Source: Prunella strophiata (taxonomy: Eukaryota > Chordata > Aves > Passeriformes > Prunellidae). Taken from it: DNA of 64,000 nucleotides. A model generated the notes under the pieces. It had not been told where the DNA came from, searched no databases, and worked only from the letters and a program-made list of their open reading frames with translations. Position numbers and translations under genes: made by a program. The stretch lies in NCBI GenBank assembly GCA_036583965.1, contig JAZBQD010000027.1, positions 2,746,687 to 2,810,686 of the forward strand, written 5' to 3'. Of the stretch, positions 33,901 to 45,882 are shown in pieces (within the stretch, counting starts at the first letter, position 1; every line of letters begins with the position of its first letter).

Positions 33901-36900
33901 GATACTTCAGGGATGGGGTATAAAATCCATGTAAGATTTTATAGCAGTTAAATCCACACATAAATCTTACTTTATTTTTTTGTCCCTATGCAATACAGAT
34001 AGGCATTAAAAAATCCATCTCTTGCCTGTATGCATTACTGGAAAATCTTGAAGGAGTGTTAAACCTGGCTTGCAGTTTGTTGGAATTAACCAACAGGACT
34101 CACAAGTACTGAAAGCTGATAGAAAGTGGGTAAAGGACAGAAATTTTTTCCTTTAAAACAACAGACTACAGCACTGGAGGGTGACTAATATTCTGGTAAT
34201 GTATTGCAAAGTTTAGCAAGTGTGACTTTTTGCTGTGATTTCCACTTTGATTCCCTAAGAGTCAAGAATAATGGAATAATTTGGGTAGAAAGATCCTTCA
34301 GGAAGTTGCATAGTCCAACCTCCTGCTCAAAGCAGTGTTGGCACTGAATTCCAGCCAGGTTGCTCAGGGCTTTGTGCAGTCAGACCTTGAAAACCTCCAG
34401 GGATGGTGATGGCATGACTTCTCTGGGCAACTGGCTCCAATATTTGACTGTTCTCATGAGGAAAATGTTTTCTGTATGTCAGCTTCAGATTTCTCATTGA
34501 CTCACATTGAAGCCAGAGTGGAAATTACTGACAGAATTGAGGCCAGCAATTAGGTTTGTATATTTTGCTTAAGTTGTAGCAAGGAAAAACTAAAAGGTAG
34601 TGGTAGGACTGGCTCAAAAAATATTTTAAACAGGTAATTGTGTGTGAGCTGTGCTTTGTATCTAGACTTGCACAGTAGAACTTAATTTGCTTCACTTGTG
34701 TGTAGTCAGAAAACTGCTCTGAGTGTCAGTTACTGCTTAATATCAAATCATTTTTTGTCCTCAGTTCAATGTCTGCCAGCACCAAATATTACTTGCAAAG
34801 ATCACCTTGGCATAGAGAAAGTCTTCACGGGACACGAAGTTGGATTTTACAAGCCCATTGAGTGTCGCAATGTGTGAGTACTCTTTGGTTCTGAAAAGCT
34901 GAAGTTTGTCCAAAATTGTATCATGTGTTGGCAGAAGGAAAATAGAAGTCAGACAGAGCCATGCACATTTTGCTCAGTAGTTAATCCTCTAATAAACACT
35001 TCAAGGATGCAACACAGGGTCATGGCAAGGGTTGGGTTGGGAGGGACCTTAAAGCCCATCTCACTCTGTTCCCCTGCCATGGCCAGGGACACCTTCCACT
35101 AGACCAGGTTGCTCTAAATGTGCATGTTTCTAGGAAATCTGTCTGTCTGTACATTTTTTTTTTTTTTGTTGTTGTTTAGTTATGTTTGTATCTTTGCTTT
35201 ACCTTATTCTCTTACCTTTGCTTTACTTCATACTTCATCCTGGCAAAATTTTGCTCCAAATGCTGAGGCCACATTTCACATGTGCTTAAAATCAGCGCAG
35301 TTGCTGGAAGGAGCTGTTGGGGACACCCTCCATCCCCTTCCCTGACAGACCCAGGACATCAGGGAGCTGCCCTGGGTTTGAGCTGCCTTGGATCAGTTCC
35401 CCACTTGGAGTCACAGTACAGTGGCTTCAAGTGCTCGTGCCAGCGCAGGGATGAGGGTGACTCAAGGATAAAACAGAGAGGACAAAGGAGGGCTGGACAG
35501 GGCTGTGCTGCTCAGTGCTTCATGCCAGTTTAAAGTGTGCCTGGAGCTGCAGCTGAAGTTCTATTATGCATGAATTTTAGGGGAGCTACAGGGTCTCTGC
35601 AGTTCCCCCCAAAAATCTATAAGAGAAACTGTTTCTCTATTTTGAAACAACTTTTGTGTTTAATCCAATCCACCGTGTCTTTTAAGAGCCTGTTTCTGGT
35701 ACATGAATGATGGACCTCCTTTTTGTAAAGCACATTGTGAGTGATGGAGAGCTCTGGATACCAATAAATGTTCCAACTGGCCAGTGCTAATGATCAGCCA
35801 GCACCTGTCACTACCATTTGTTTCTTCTTTTTCTGGGATTCATGCTGGAACCTTTCTCTTTTGTCCTACTGGAATCTTTAGGAATTGAAACTCCAGTTTT
35901 AACCCCTATCACTAACTCTCTATCACTCTAGTGGGCAGATAACTCTGATGTGCTACTTGCTGCTCAGTAATTTCCCTAACTCAGAAGTACAGCTCTGCCT
36001 CTTAGTTTCATAAATATTTTCTCTGTATTTAGTCTTCTCAGCAGTCAAAGCTCAGCAAACTGAAGAAAACATGTTATTACATCTAATCAGATTTAAATGC
36101 CAACAAAGTAGACGTCAGTCACATTTTTGTCCAGAAACAATTGTGTTTCAGTCCCATCTGTGATGGGGGCTGAGGAGAAGATGAGCTATACTAGTTTAGT
36201 GAAATTGCTTCCTCTTTGCATTAAATGGTAATTCCTATGTTTGGAGGTTTTTTGTATACATATATTTTTGGTTTAGTATATTTTCTAGAAACATTTTTTG
36301 AAGGGTAGCTTTTCTTTACATTTATTTATTAAAATCCAGGTCTGTAGGCAGAGATATGTCATCCTTCTTACAATATCTGTTACTTGATCATGACTATTGT
36401 TTATAATGAATAATCAATGGTTACACTGCCAATAGAACTTGTTGTGACTTTTCCAGTCCCACAACTGCTGGTATGGCAGAAAGAGAAGAGAATCCTTTTT
36501 GGATTGAAAATTCCAGTGAAATACAACTGTGAATGTAGATAGCATGTCCTTCATAATATCCTAAAACCAGTAAAAAATGGCAGCAAGATTAATATCACCA
36601 TCCTTCATCTGTACACTTATTTAAAAAGTGGTCCAATCACTGATAGACCTTTTATGAGGCACTTTGAATGTTACCTAAATGTTAGAAATATTGTTTTAAG
36701 CAGGAATCTCCAGCTTACTATTGCAGCAATAGCCATGCCTTTTCTACTGTTTTTTGGAGATTTTTCAGCATTGTACTGTAAAAATAACTGCACATCATTT
36801 AGCCAGAAAATGAGTTTGGGAAGGCATCTTCCCATGGCAGGATTGTCCCAGCATGGGGACAGCAGGTGAATCTCCATCCCCAGCTTTTGTGAAGGACAAA

Positions 36901-39900
36901 TCAGCAAGTTGTCCTCAGCCAAAACTGTTATTTGGTTTTGGCTAAGTTCTGGGATTCAGTTAGAGCAAGACCAGGAGACCAAGTTCCATGTTTGTGTGAG
37001 TGGATGTGTTCAAGCTCAGTTACCCTTGTAATAATTCAAGGAAAAGCTTGTAAGGTTGTTCCAACAAAGAAGTGCTGGGAGTCAAGATTGCTTAGGTTTG
37101 GCTTTAATCTGATGTTTTGGAGGTAGATCTTATTTTTTTGGCCAAATTCTAGAATCCCCCAGATTCACATCAATCATAATTAATATGTGCAGGCCCTGAT
37201 GCTGCAAAGTTGAAATGTCTGTTCAAATGTTGCCATTCCAGGGAAGGAGTCCATGGAATGATTTTCTGTGAAATTCATGGGGTTCATTGTGGACAGATCT
37301 TTGAGCAGAGCCAAGAGACCCTGAAAGAGCAACCTACAGCAGCACCTGCTCTTGTCAGCTGCTGTGGAAGAGCTGGGAGGAAAAGCTTTTAACATGGCAG
37401 CTGGAAGAAATGCATGCAAAAAAAATAAAGGTTGGATGAGGCTGAGGAGCAAGAGACAATTAAAAGAGGAACTGACAAAAAATTGCATCTTTTCACCCAA
37501 TTGTAGAAATTCCTTCAGATGCCTGGGATGTGTCATTTTCCTACTCACTGGTTTACTCTTTGTGCATGTTTTTGTCTGAAGGAGTAAGGCAAAGGAAACA
37601 GCAGAGTGGGTGCAGCCTTGTTTGTTCTCATGCTTCCCCTTCATAGTGGATTTCTTCTGCCCGTCAGTTTGATGTTGATGAGGTTGCAGAAACTGTTGTG
37701 CTTTCAGAAGCATCTCAGTGCACAGGCAAGGGCTCAGTTTATTACTAGCTGTGATCAGGAGCAAAATTAAACTGTGTTCCCATTTTTTATGTAACAGCTC
37801 TTTTTATGCTTTAGTGTCCTTGGAGGGCTGTTGACACTTTGTAGTTGATAAACAATTTCCAACAGTTTACCTCAAGTTTTAAATAAACCCATTAGTGTTC
37901 TTTACAGTGGAAACAAGACAGTTCTAAAGATGATAATTTACGTTACATTAGGTTCCAGGAATGCCCTGTGTGTTCCGTGTTGCTAATAAACACCAAGTAA
38001 CAAATACTGAGGTAAAAGTCATGGTTTAATCACTTAATGTTGCCATTAGGTTTTAAAGTCAGCAGATTTAGATAATAAGCAAAAAAGGTAGGTCTCCACT
38101 TGGCATTGAAAATGCTTAATAAAAGTGCTTGGACTTTTGTCAGCTACTGTCTTTTTGAGACTGTTTTATTCAACTGTCAACCAAGAGTTTAATTTGGGCC
38201 TATTAAATAATTGCTGGCACGTAGTGGTGCACGTATCAAAACAGTGAATTACTGAATATTTTTCAGTTCTAATTACATTTGGGTTTGGTGTTCAGGAGCT
38301 CGCTGTTTGCCGAGGCAGCAGTTCCAGCATTCAGAGCAATATGTTTTTAGCTCCCTTATTAGTGCAAGGTTCTCCAGCAGGGACTGCACTTACAGGTGGT
38401 TTGGTGGCTGCATCACTCCAGCTGTTGGCAAGAATGGTTCCAATTAGGATAAGTCTGAAAAAGTCTGTTCTATCTGTTTGTTTTGTATGACTAACCATGG
38501 GAAGCTTAACTTTAGAGTGCCTCTCTACCCCCGTGCATCTTTGTGCTGTCAACAGTTCTTTTCATTGTGACTTTGTGCCATTTACAGTGTAATGAGTGAA
38601 TCCAAGACTTACTCTTTTTGTTGAATCCTTCCTGCAGCTTCTTCAGCCGGTGGCCATGGTTCATTTCTCCTTCAGATCTCGTGGCAATTACTGTCTCTGC
38701 TGACATCTCACCTGCCTGTCCTGTTCCTCTCCATTTGGCTGCGTGTGAGACTAATGCCTGCAGACAGTATTCACACACCTCCTGCCTTCCTGGGCTTGTC
38801 TCAGTAGGGCTGAACTGTTAGGAGCTGCTCTGTGAAGCTGGGGATGGATCAGCAACTGAATTATGTCTTGACAAGAAATCATCATTTAGTTTCAGAGTAA
38901 TCTGTATTCTGCAAGAGTACAGTTGAGTTGCAGCAGCTGAGGTTCCTTTATGGAAGATGCCTTCCCAGTTTGAAAGCTTAACATTATCAATTCCATGGCC
39001 CTTAATTGAAGATAAATAACAAGTCTGTTGTTTTTTTTAAAACCAGAGCAGCAGGAAAATGAGTCACTACTTTAACAGTCAAAAGTATGAGTGGATATAT
39101 TTTGCAGTCATTATCTACATTGCTTGTTTCTTTTGGCAGAAATGGATACTCCTACAAAGTAGCAGTGGCTCTGTCCTTATTTCTTGGATGGTTGGGAGCA
39201 GATAGATTTTATCTAGGATATCCTGCATTAGGTAAGTTTATTCCTCAATTTTTTTTTTTTTGAGGTAAATCTTATTCCTATGACTGACTTGTATGTGTAT
39301 ACTCATATTTTGAGTAATGAAGGCTGACAGTCACAGTTTTAATATTTAAAACTAGAATCCTTACTTCATGGTCAAGTGAGACAAAGTGCTGCATTATCCT
39401 CAGCCTGCTCTTCTGTTGGAGTGGTGACAAATGGAGATGTAGTGTCCAGCAGATAAAATCCTAATAAGCAAATGTGGTTATTGCTGCTCAAAGTTTTGCT
39501 TTGCATTGATGTTTTATCACAGCATTTTTTGTGAGGCACTGGAGCAGAAGTGGCTTTGCCTCATGTGCCAGCCTTAAATCAGACTTGACTTCACCAGGAA
39601 AAAAGTGGACAGATTTTACAGTAAACCTGGTGTTTTGGGAGATGGAATTTATTCTGGCAAATGCACACCTTCAAGATAACTCATGGTACTAATAACAATT
39701 CTGCAGAAGCTGGGACTTCTAATAAAACCTCTCTCTGGTTTTTAGGACCTCATTCCCAGGATGATGGTGCCACTGGCTTTTAAGTAATGGGAATTCCTTA
39801 TTATGACAGAACTGCCTTCACTGGCCTTGTTTCTGAGCTGGACAAAGGGAGTGATTTTAAGTATAGATAGGATGGAGCAATGACGTGGAAAAAGCTGTAT

Positions 39901-42900
39901 GTGTTGCTGTCACTTCAGCCAGAAATTTTGAGTTTCTGCCCATTGAATGCCAACTCTTTTAAATGACATTATCTGGCCTTTTCTATAATCTTGATTAACA
40001 CCCATGTCTTTTCATCCCTGAGATTCTATAATTAGCATTCTTTGTCCATCTGTGTCACAAAAAGATATTTTTTTGAAAGCAGTCAGTAAGGTGCATTATT
40101 TATTTGTACCACTGGATTTGGAGTAATAATTTGCAGTAATTATTTTTAATATACTGTGGTAATACAGATTCATAAATCCTTAATTCTTTTGTAGAAGTTC
40201 TTTATGGCTAATGTTTTAACTCTACTGGATTATACTGTAGCCAGTAGCCAGAGTTAATATTTAAAATTAAACTCTTCCAAAGCCAGATTTTCAATCTTTT
40301 GAAAAGCAAATAGGTAAGAGTAGAAAAGAATAAAAATCAACCCATTGGATTCCTTTACAGTGGCTGATTAGGGATTTCTTAGGTCATCTGGGCCTTGGCA
40401 AAAAATGGTTAAGAAAGGTTAATGGCATTGAAATAGTTTTTGCAAGTGTAACAAAGACTGTAAATACTCTTTGGTTTATTTTATTCTCTTCTCTTTTGTT
40501 TAAAGAGCACACAAATACAAACAAGCTATTGAGTATAAAGAAATCAGGAAGGCAACCTCTTCCTCTCCCACACACTGTGAACCAAACCAGGAGTTATTAC
40601 TGTAGAACAACACTATTTTTTTCCCTCTCTGCTTTAGAGCAGTTTATTTTCTCAGTGTGATCTGCTTGTAGGGAGGGAAGTGAGGAGGAAGAAAAAAAGC
40701 CAACTTTACCCTGCACTCCAGAAATAATATTTTATGCCAGGTTCAGAAACAGTTCTCCTCCATCCATTCCTTAAGTAAAGTGGAGCTGCAGCAGTGGCAA
40801 GAAATCTGCTGGGTTCCTAAAATCCCAGCTGGCAGGGACAGCTGGCATGTTCCAGGGGCAGGGACACCTTCACTGGATCAGGTTGTGCAGAGCTCCATCC
40901 CACCTGGACACCTTGCAGGGATTCAGCCCCAGCTCCTCTGGGCACCTGTGCCAGGGCCTCTCAGGGAAGGATGCACATGGACTTTCCTTCCATGAGAGAC
41001 AAATCCAGGCAGTGGGATGCTCTTCCTGCAGAGTGGATGCAGTTCCTCCCCTCTCTGCCCCCTGTGCAGCCCCCAAAACAGCCCTGGGGGAGAGGAGCTG
41101 CTCTGTGGGACACCTTGGTGCTTTGGAGAGAGGGGATTAACCAAGGTTAACCCTGAAATAATGCTCATAAATATAGTTCTCTCTGAATTACATATACATA
41201 TAGACATATATATTCTCATATATATAGTTCTCTCTCCATTACATTCATTGTACAAGCAACTATTGATATTAAAAAAAAAATATAAAATTAAGGCAGCCTC
41301 CTTTTTCTGAAGGCATTTCTCAAATGAAGTCTGCCTTGCAGGACAACTTACAATAAAACATTCATCTGTCAGTTGCTATTCCCACATATTTTCTATTAAT
41401 CTTTCATTTATTTGTATAAAACCAAACATTTTTGAATACCAGTTAAAAATACAGTGTTTATGTATTTTTAATATATATTCAAAAGAAATCATATTTCATC
41501 AAAAATATAAAAATTATACAAAGGATTGTTTTCCAAAGTTGCATGTTATGAAAATCAAATCAGTATGTGCTGCAACTCATGAGGTGGTAGAAAGTCTCTT
41601 TCTATTGTGAAGTAAATTTTTCAGCTCAAATTGGGATTTTCTGTCTGTGCCTCAGTGAAAGGAATATTTCAGTAACCTGATTATCAACTTTTGCCTTTCC
41701 TTGTTTAAGAATATTTAGATGTTAAAAAAAAAGTTAATATTGAAAATCTTTAAAGTGTGTTCAGGATGTAGAAATACAATTATGTGGTTTGGTTTATTCC
41801 CTAATAATTAAAGAAGTTTAACTTTAGGTCTGCTTCTAGATAGATGTATATATATATAAACACACACATTTTGTTGGGTGAGGGGAGAGTTTGGATGTGA
41901 TTGCCACCAGTGATGAAATCCCAGGGATTGCTTAAAGCTGCATTAAATTTTACTTTTCTTTCTTAGGTTTATTAAAGTTCTGCACTGTAGGATTTTGTGG
42001 AATTGGGAGCCTAATTGATTTCATACTTATTTCAATGCAGGTAAGTCAGGGCTGTCAAAACAAGATACAAATCTGTGTTTTTAAAGCTTTGATTTGCTTG
42101 CTAGGACTTTTTTTAGCATTTTGGCCTTAAGAACTGCTGGATATTGAAAAATCAAGGCATTTATTTTGGCTCTGTTTGTAGATTGATGTTGTAGAATATA
42201 GACACAAAATATCAATATATTTGCTGTTGGAATTAAAACTCAGATTAGCCATCTAGAAATACTGACAATGAGTAGCTTGGAAGCCATAGCACCATAAATT
42301 CAAGTGGTCAGAACCTCTTTATGTGAGGCAGAGTGTTGGACTCAGCATGGGATGTCCTGCTGTTCCCAGAACCCTCAAGTTCTGTGTTTGCCTGTGCTTT
42401 ATGCTGATGAAAGAAGACATTGCCACTTCCATTTTCCAGCTCTCCTACAAATTCAAGTTCCTCATCAGCAGAGAGCTGTGACTGAGGGATTCACGAGGGT
42501 TAAATCCCCAGCTGGGGTGACATCTTGTGACATCATGAAATTGCCAAATTGTTTTATTCAGCAGCCCAGCCATTTAGCATGAATTGCAAATCGGCTGTGA
42601 TGAACTCAAAATCCATTGTGGGTATGGCAGTTGTTTCTGTGGGTTTGTAGGGAAATATTTTAAAAGTGTGCACTTTGGATCTGTCTTTTGTGTGCATTCT
42701 CAAACTCCTTTCTCTGCTCTCGCAGTGATCCTGCCTCAGAGCACTTAACAGATCCAGTTGAGAGTATCTTTCATCTCTCCTTGTTGATCTCCCTGGTGAC
42801 TCCACATCAATTTAGCACTTCCAGAACAAAAACTCCATGATCTTTCCTCCTCCTCTTCATTCCTTACCTGTTCAGTATTTCAAAGACACTTGTCATCAGC

Positions 42901-43353
42901 CTAATTCTCTGCTGCCGACCCTCCTTTGTTCAGGAAAAGTGGTTTGGAGCCCACTCATTTGTTAGGCTGGTTTTGTGCCTCAAATCCTCCTCGGATTAGC
43001 CGAGTCCCAGTGCCTGGCTGTGTAATTTGGTTGATTAGAAGCCCAGGGGAAATGTTCCTTCTGAGACAGCGCTCGCTAAAACAGTTAAACTGCAGCATAA
43101 CTTCAAAATAAATCTAGTTTCTGTTTGACTAATTAAGCATGACTAATTTTATGATGGGAAAATTAGCAGTAATTGAGACATTAGCACAAAGTATATATTT
43201 CACTTCATATTGAAAAGTCTTGGTTCTTTTTCTCTGTCGCAGATCGTTGGCCCTTCCGACGGCTCCAGTTACATCATCGATTACTATGGGGCCAGGCTGA
43301 CCCGGCTCAGCATCACCAATGCAACCTTCAGGAAAATGCAGACCTATCCCTAA
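30818..43353 (+). CDS. TM2D1: TM2D1, TM2 domain protein 1 (beta-amyloid binding protein), complete
   Basis: Six exons join without a frame break: 30818-30936, 32217-32290, 34765-34873, 39140-39231, 41967-42040, 43243-43353 (579 bases, 192 residues and a TAA stop). Residues 1-26 form a signal peptide. Residues 27-105 form a cysteine-rich lumenal domain (Cys 33, 43, 58, 67, 75, 98) with N-glycosylation sequons at 57, 60 and 72. Two membrane segments (about 107-121 and 132-156) flank a turn with DRF at 122-124, the TM2 hallmark. A C-terminal tail follows. From exon 2 on it closely matches human TM2D1 (207 residues); the signal peptide is shorter and diverged. Family knowledge: TM2D1 binds amyloid-beta, and its Drosophila orthologue biscotti acts with amaretto and almondex in Notch signalling. 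The start has G at -3 and +4. The paralogues TM2D2 and TM2D3 fit less well. Confidence 0.96.
30937..32216 (+). other. TM2D1: TM2D1 intron 1, U12-type AT-AC intron
   Basis: The 1,280-base intron starts ATATCCT (30937-30943), matching the first seven positions of the U12 5' splice site RTATCCTTT. It ends AC (32215-32216). TTCCTCAAT at 32199-32207 matches the U12 branch consensus TTCCTTRAY at eight of nine positions, with the branch A at 32206, ten bases from the intron end. There is no pyrimidine tract before the acceptor. A CR1 copy sits inside (31149-31403). These three signals and the reading frame agree on one solution. Confidence 0.92.
31149..31403 (+). mobile_element. CR1 LINE fragment inside the U12 intron
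   Basis: Sense-strand CR1 3' region: GGTTGGACATCGGGAGAATT, GGCATTGGAAGGGGCTGCC, CCCTGGAGGTGTTCAAAG, then CTTTTCCAACCTAATTAATT and TTTTGTGATTT at the 3' end. It shares the TM2D1 strand. Confidence 0.88.
32217..32290 (+). CDS. TM2D1: TM2D1 exon 2, spliced by an AC acceptor
   Basis: 74 bases, residues 40-64 plus one base. The peptide YMCDEPKIDNSTQEPMNCTN matches human YICKDPKINDATQEPVNCTN. The preceding intron ends CTGAAC with no AG, and the codon split CA/A restores glutamine 40. The donor TATG/GTAAGG is a normal U2 site. Confidence 0.94.
32907..33058 (-). mobile_element. CR1 LINE 3' fragment
   Basis: ATCATGGAATTACAGAATAG, then TTAGGTTGGAAGGGACC, CCATGGCAGGGACACCTTCC and CCTGGCCTTGGACACTG, a typical avian CR1 3' end in reverse. 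Confidence 0.92.
33780..33920 (-). mobile_element. CR1 LINE 3' fragment
   Basis: ATCATGGAATGATTTGGGTT, CCATGGCCAGGGACAACTTC, then CTGCTCCAAGCCCTG and TTCAGGGATGGGG. Confidence 0.92.
34269..34495 (-). mobile_element. CR1 LINE fragment, older subfamily
   Basis: ATAATGGAATAATTTGGG, GTCCAACCTCCTGCTCAAAG, GGTTGCTCAGGGCTTTGTGC and CTTGAAAACCTCCAGGGATG. It is more diverged than the neighbouring copies. Confidence 0.85.
34765..34873 (+). CDS. TM2D1: TM2D1 exon 3: rest of the lumenal cysteine-rich domain
   Basis: Acceptor TGTCCTCAG, donor AATGT/GTGAGT, 109 bases, residues 65-101. It encodes CLPAPNITCKD and EVGFYKPIECRNV (human CFPAPNITCKD and EVGFFKPISCRNV). The sequon NIT at residue 72 is conserved. 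Confidence 0.96.
34874..39139 (+). other. TM2D1 intron 3
   Basis: A 4.3 kb intron with one CR1 fragment at about 35018-35116 and otherwise unique sequence. A 194-codon open frame on the minus strand at 37180-37764 has no recognisable domain and no support as a gene. Confidence 0.7.
35018..35116 (-). mobile_element. CR1 LINE 3' fragment
   Basis: GGTCATGGCAAGGGTTGGG, GGAGGGACCTTAAAGCCC, then CCATGGCCAGGGACACCTTC and GACCAGGTTGCTC. Confidence 0.9.
39140..39231 (+). CDS. TM2D1: TM2D1 exon 4: first membrane segment and DRF turn
   Basis: Acceptor TTTTGGCAG, donor TTAG/GTAAGT, 92 bases, residues 101-132. It encodes NGYSYKVAVALSLFLGWLGA, then DRFYLGYPALG. Residues and phase match human exactly. Confidence 0.97.
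39232..41966 (+). other. TM2D1 intron 4
   Basis: Unique AT-rich sequence, one diverged CR1 fragment near 40850-40975, and TA/CA-rich simple sequence near 41195-41226 and 41845-41867. Confidence 0.7.
40850..40975 (-). mobile_element. diverged CR1 LINE fragment
   Basis: GGGACACCTTCACTGGATCA, GGTTGTGCAGAGCTCCATCC and CTCTGGGCACCTGTGCCAGG correspond to the CR1 3' third. The terminal 3' end is missing. Confidence 0.7.
41967..42040 (+). CDS. TM2D1: TM2D1 exon 5: second membrane segment
   Basis: Acceptor TTTCTTAG, donor ATGCAG/GTAAGT, 74 bases, residues 132-156. It encodes LLKFCTVGFCGIGSLIDFIL and then ISMQ, identical to the human sequence as I recall it. Confidence 0.97.
42041..43242 (+). other. 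TM2D1 intron 5
   Basis: 1.2 kb with nothing recognised apart from the splice sites. Confidence 0.7.
43243..43353 (+). CDS. TM2D1: TM2D1 exon 6: C-terminal tail and stop
   Basis: Acceptor TGTCGCAG, 111 bases including TAA at 43351-43353, residues 157-192. It encodes IVGPSDGSSYIIDYYGARLT and finishes FRKMQTYP (human FRKTQLYP). Confidence 0.97.
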   Translation: MVGPSDGSSYIIDYYGARLTRLSITNATFRKMQTYP

Positions 43354-44240
43354 TATCATCCCTAACTCTGGCAGGGAGTGGCACAAATCCCCAGGTGCAG
43401 CTGGTTTTTACAGCTGGGTCCAGTGGTCCACTGGAGTTGCTGAGGGTTTACTGATCACCCCTGGTCAGAACGGAATATTAAATGCACGGTGAACAAAGAT
43501 GATAAAATGTGAAAGTTCCTCACGTGAACAAGTTTACCTCAAAGGTGGAACTTTGGGACTGCTGTGTTTCTGGGAGCAGAGGGTTTGTTGCTGAGTTACA
43601 TCATCTGTGAAACGTGCAGGCTGTTGCAATTTGCACTGATGTTGTGTCTGTGTCATTTAGAGTGTTACAGAGAGCTGCAGAGAGAGTTGCTCATAATAAA
43701 TATGCAGATATTTATTCAATTGAAATCAATAAGAGCTTTAGCATGGATACACTTGAGGGTCTGTCCATGTGGCAGTTTGGAAATTAACTTAAATATCCCC
43801 AACCACACAAACTGCCTTTTTTCCCATCCTGTTAAAACCCAAGAGGGTTTGTAGGTTTGTAGGCTGGTGTAGCCTGTAAAATTCTGTTAATTGAAACAAT
43901 TATTTCTTTAAATTTGGTCAAGTGCTGATCAACAATGAAATGTGGATGTGTAAAAAATAGAACTGTAGATGACATATCACAAAAAAGGAGGGTGGATGTT
44001 GGGGTGCTCTGAGGTTAGGAAAAGAAATAATTGTTCTGCTTATTTTGATTTTTTTTTTTCTTTCCTCTCTTGCAACCATCCATAGTGAAATAAATACCTT
44101 TTTTCTCCTGAAAATAAATTGGTGTGTGTGTTTTACAGCTACAGAGTGTCCAAAGTGTGAATTCTTCATACTACGAAAGCCCTTAAAAGGCTCTTATTTT
44201 AGGGTCAGTTGTCTTTCAGTGCAATAAATTCAGCATCTTT
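43354..44240 (+). other. TM2D1: TM2D1 3' UTR and candidate polyadenylation sites
   Basis: AATAAA signals occur at 43695-43700, 44089-44094, 44113-44118 and 44223-44228. The first gives a UTR of about 360 bases and the last about 890. Which is used cannot be told from sequence. The open frame at 43564-43854 is part of this UTR. Confidence 0.6.
43695..43700 (+). terminator. TM2D1: first candidate TM2D1 polyadenylation signal
   Basis: Canonical AATAAA, 342 bases after the stop codon. Confidence 0.55.
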
Positions 44241-45360
44241 CAAAGCTGTTTGACCAAAGTCTTTTGGACAACCAGGATTTCACTGGATGTTTCTTTCAGG
44301 AAAAGTATGTACACACAGACAGAAAACATGTCAACAAAATCTTCATGCTATTTGACCAATTTTAAGCATTCTCTTCACCTAATGAAAACTGGCACTAGCT
44401 GAGGGAGAAACCCATGCCATAGAAACTTAAATGTATTTTTTTTTTTTTCTTTTTACAAAAGTTTGGGCTTTTTTTTTTTTGCTTTTCAGGTGAAACTTTC
44501 AACCTGTCATTAATACATCCACAAACCATATTTTTAAGGGAATTCCCAAGCATGAGATTCCTAAGTGGATTTATGAAAGCACAATTTGTGGGGTTTAGGC
44601 TCTTTTTAACCCACATTAAGCCCAGGGCACAGAAAGCTTTGTAAAGAAATCCTGTTTTTAACCCAAATCAGCATAACCTGACATGTCACGTAATGAGAAT
44701 AAACCACAAGGAATACTTTGTGCTTAACGTTAATTCTTCCCTTCACGCAAGAAAGATGCGGTTTTGGAATCCTTCCTGCCATGCATTTTCCTTGTGGGTT
44801 CAAAGAGACAGGAACACTCTGTCAGCTCCATTCCCTGGCCTGATATTTGTTCTGTCTCCCTTTGCTCCCTCTCTCACTGAATGCTCTTTGTGCTCATCAG
44901 TTTTGTTCCCTGAAATACTTTGAAAAACAGACAGGAAGCGGATGGAAAATAGATGTTTGAATCAAGTAAAATCTGCTGCCTAAGATCATCCTCTGACTTG
45001 CCTGCTTTTTGTTTTTCCAACCCTGAAGCTGATAATGAAGCTGTGAAAATAGGAAGATGTCATGGATGTTGTAATAAAAAAATAGCCTTGGGCCACTTAT
45101 CACACAGGATTCCATTCTAAAATGTGTCTCCAGGTGTACAAGTAGCAGAGGGCTCAACTTGGTGATTTCAGAAATCCAGGTTGTGCTTCGTTACCTGTAA
45201 AAAAATTCCAGGAGCTGCTTTGTGTGAATCAGATGAAAATAGGATTTTAGTTCCAAGGTCTGTGAGATTGCTAATCCCAGAAGCCAAGCAGCCAGCAGAG
45301 AGAAAGAGCTGCAGTGGTTGTGTAGGAAGAGAAGTGTCAGCCAGGCCAGGAAATCAGAGC
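44241..45360. other. intergenic, TM2D1 3' end to the minisatellite
   Basis: Unique sequence with two short T runs near 44438 and 44470. No gene is supported. Confidence 0.6.
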
Positions 45361-45882
45361 TGCTGTGGGATCCTTCCTTGCTGTGGGATCCCTCCCTGCT
45401 GTGGGATCCTTCCCTGCTCTGGGATCCCTCCCTGCTGTGGGATCCTTCCCTGCTGTGGGATCCTTTCCTGCTGTGGGATCCCTCCCTGCTGTGGGATCCT
45501 TCTCTGCTGTGGGATCCCTCCCTGCTGTGGGATCCTTCCCTGCTCTGGGATCCTTTCCTGCTGTGGGATCCTTCCCTGCTATGGGATCCCTCCTTACTGT
45601 GGGATCCTTTCCTGCTGTGGGATCCTTTCCTGCTGTGGGATCTTTCCCTGCTGTGGGATCCCTCCCTGCTGTGGGATCCCTCCCTGCTGTGGGATCCCTC
45701 CCTGCTGTGGGATCTTTCCCTGCTGTGGGATCCTTCCTTGCTGTGGGATCCTTCTCTGCTGTGGGATCCCTCCTTACTGTAGGATCCTTCCCTGCTCTGG
45801 GATCCTTCCCTGCTGTGGGATCCCTCCCTGCTGTGGGATCCTTCCCTGCTGTGGGATCCCTCCCTGCTGTGGGATCCCTCCC
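45361..45882. repeat. 18-bp minisatellite, 29 tandem units
   Basis: Consensus unit TGCTGTGGGATCCYTCCC. Exactly 29 units of 18 bases span 522 bases with no insertion or deletion, only substitutions. Twenty-seven units contain GGATCC; those at 45631 and 45703 have GGATCT. As 18 is a multiple of three, all six frames stay open, giving false frames such as CCGIPPCCGIL and SREGSHSREGSH. No gene flanks it, so I treat it as noncoding. Confidence 0.97.

Larger units (their letters stand above)
32291..34764 (+). other. TM2D1 intron 2
   Basis: Holds three separate CR1 fragments, all in reverse orientation to the gene, and otherwise unique AT-rich sequence. Confidence 0.75.

Noticed and set aside
37180..37764. 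194-codon minus-strand frame in TM2D1 intron 3
   Set aside because: No recognisable domain, promoter or splice signals; length is plausible by chance in 64 kb.
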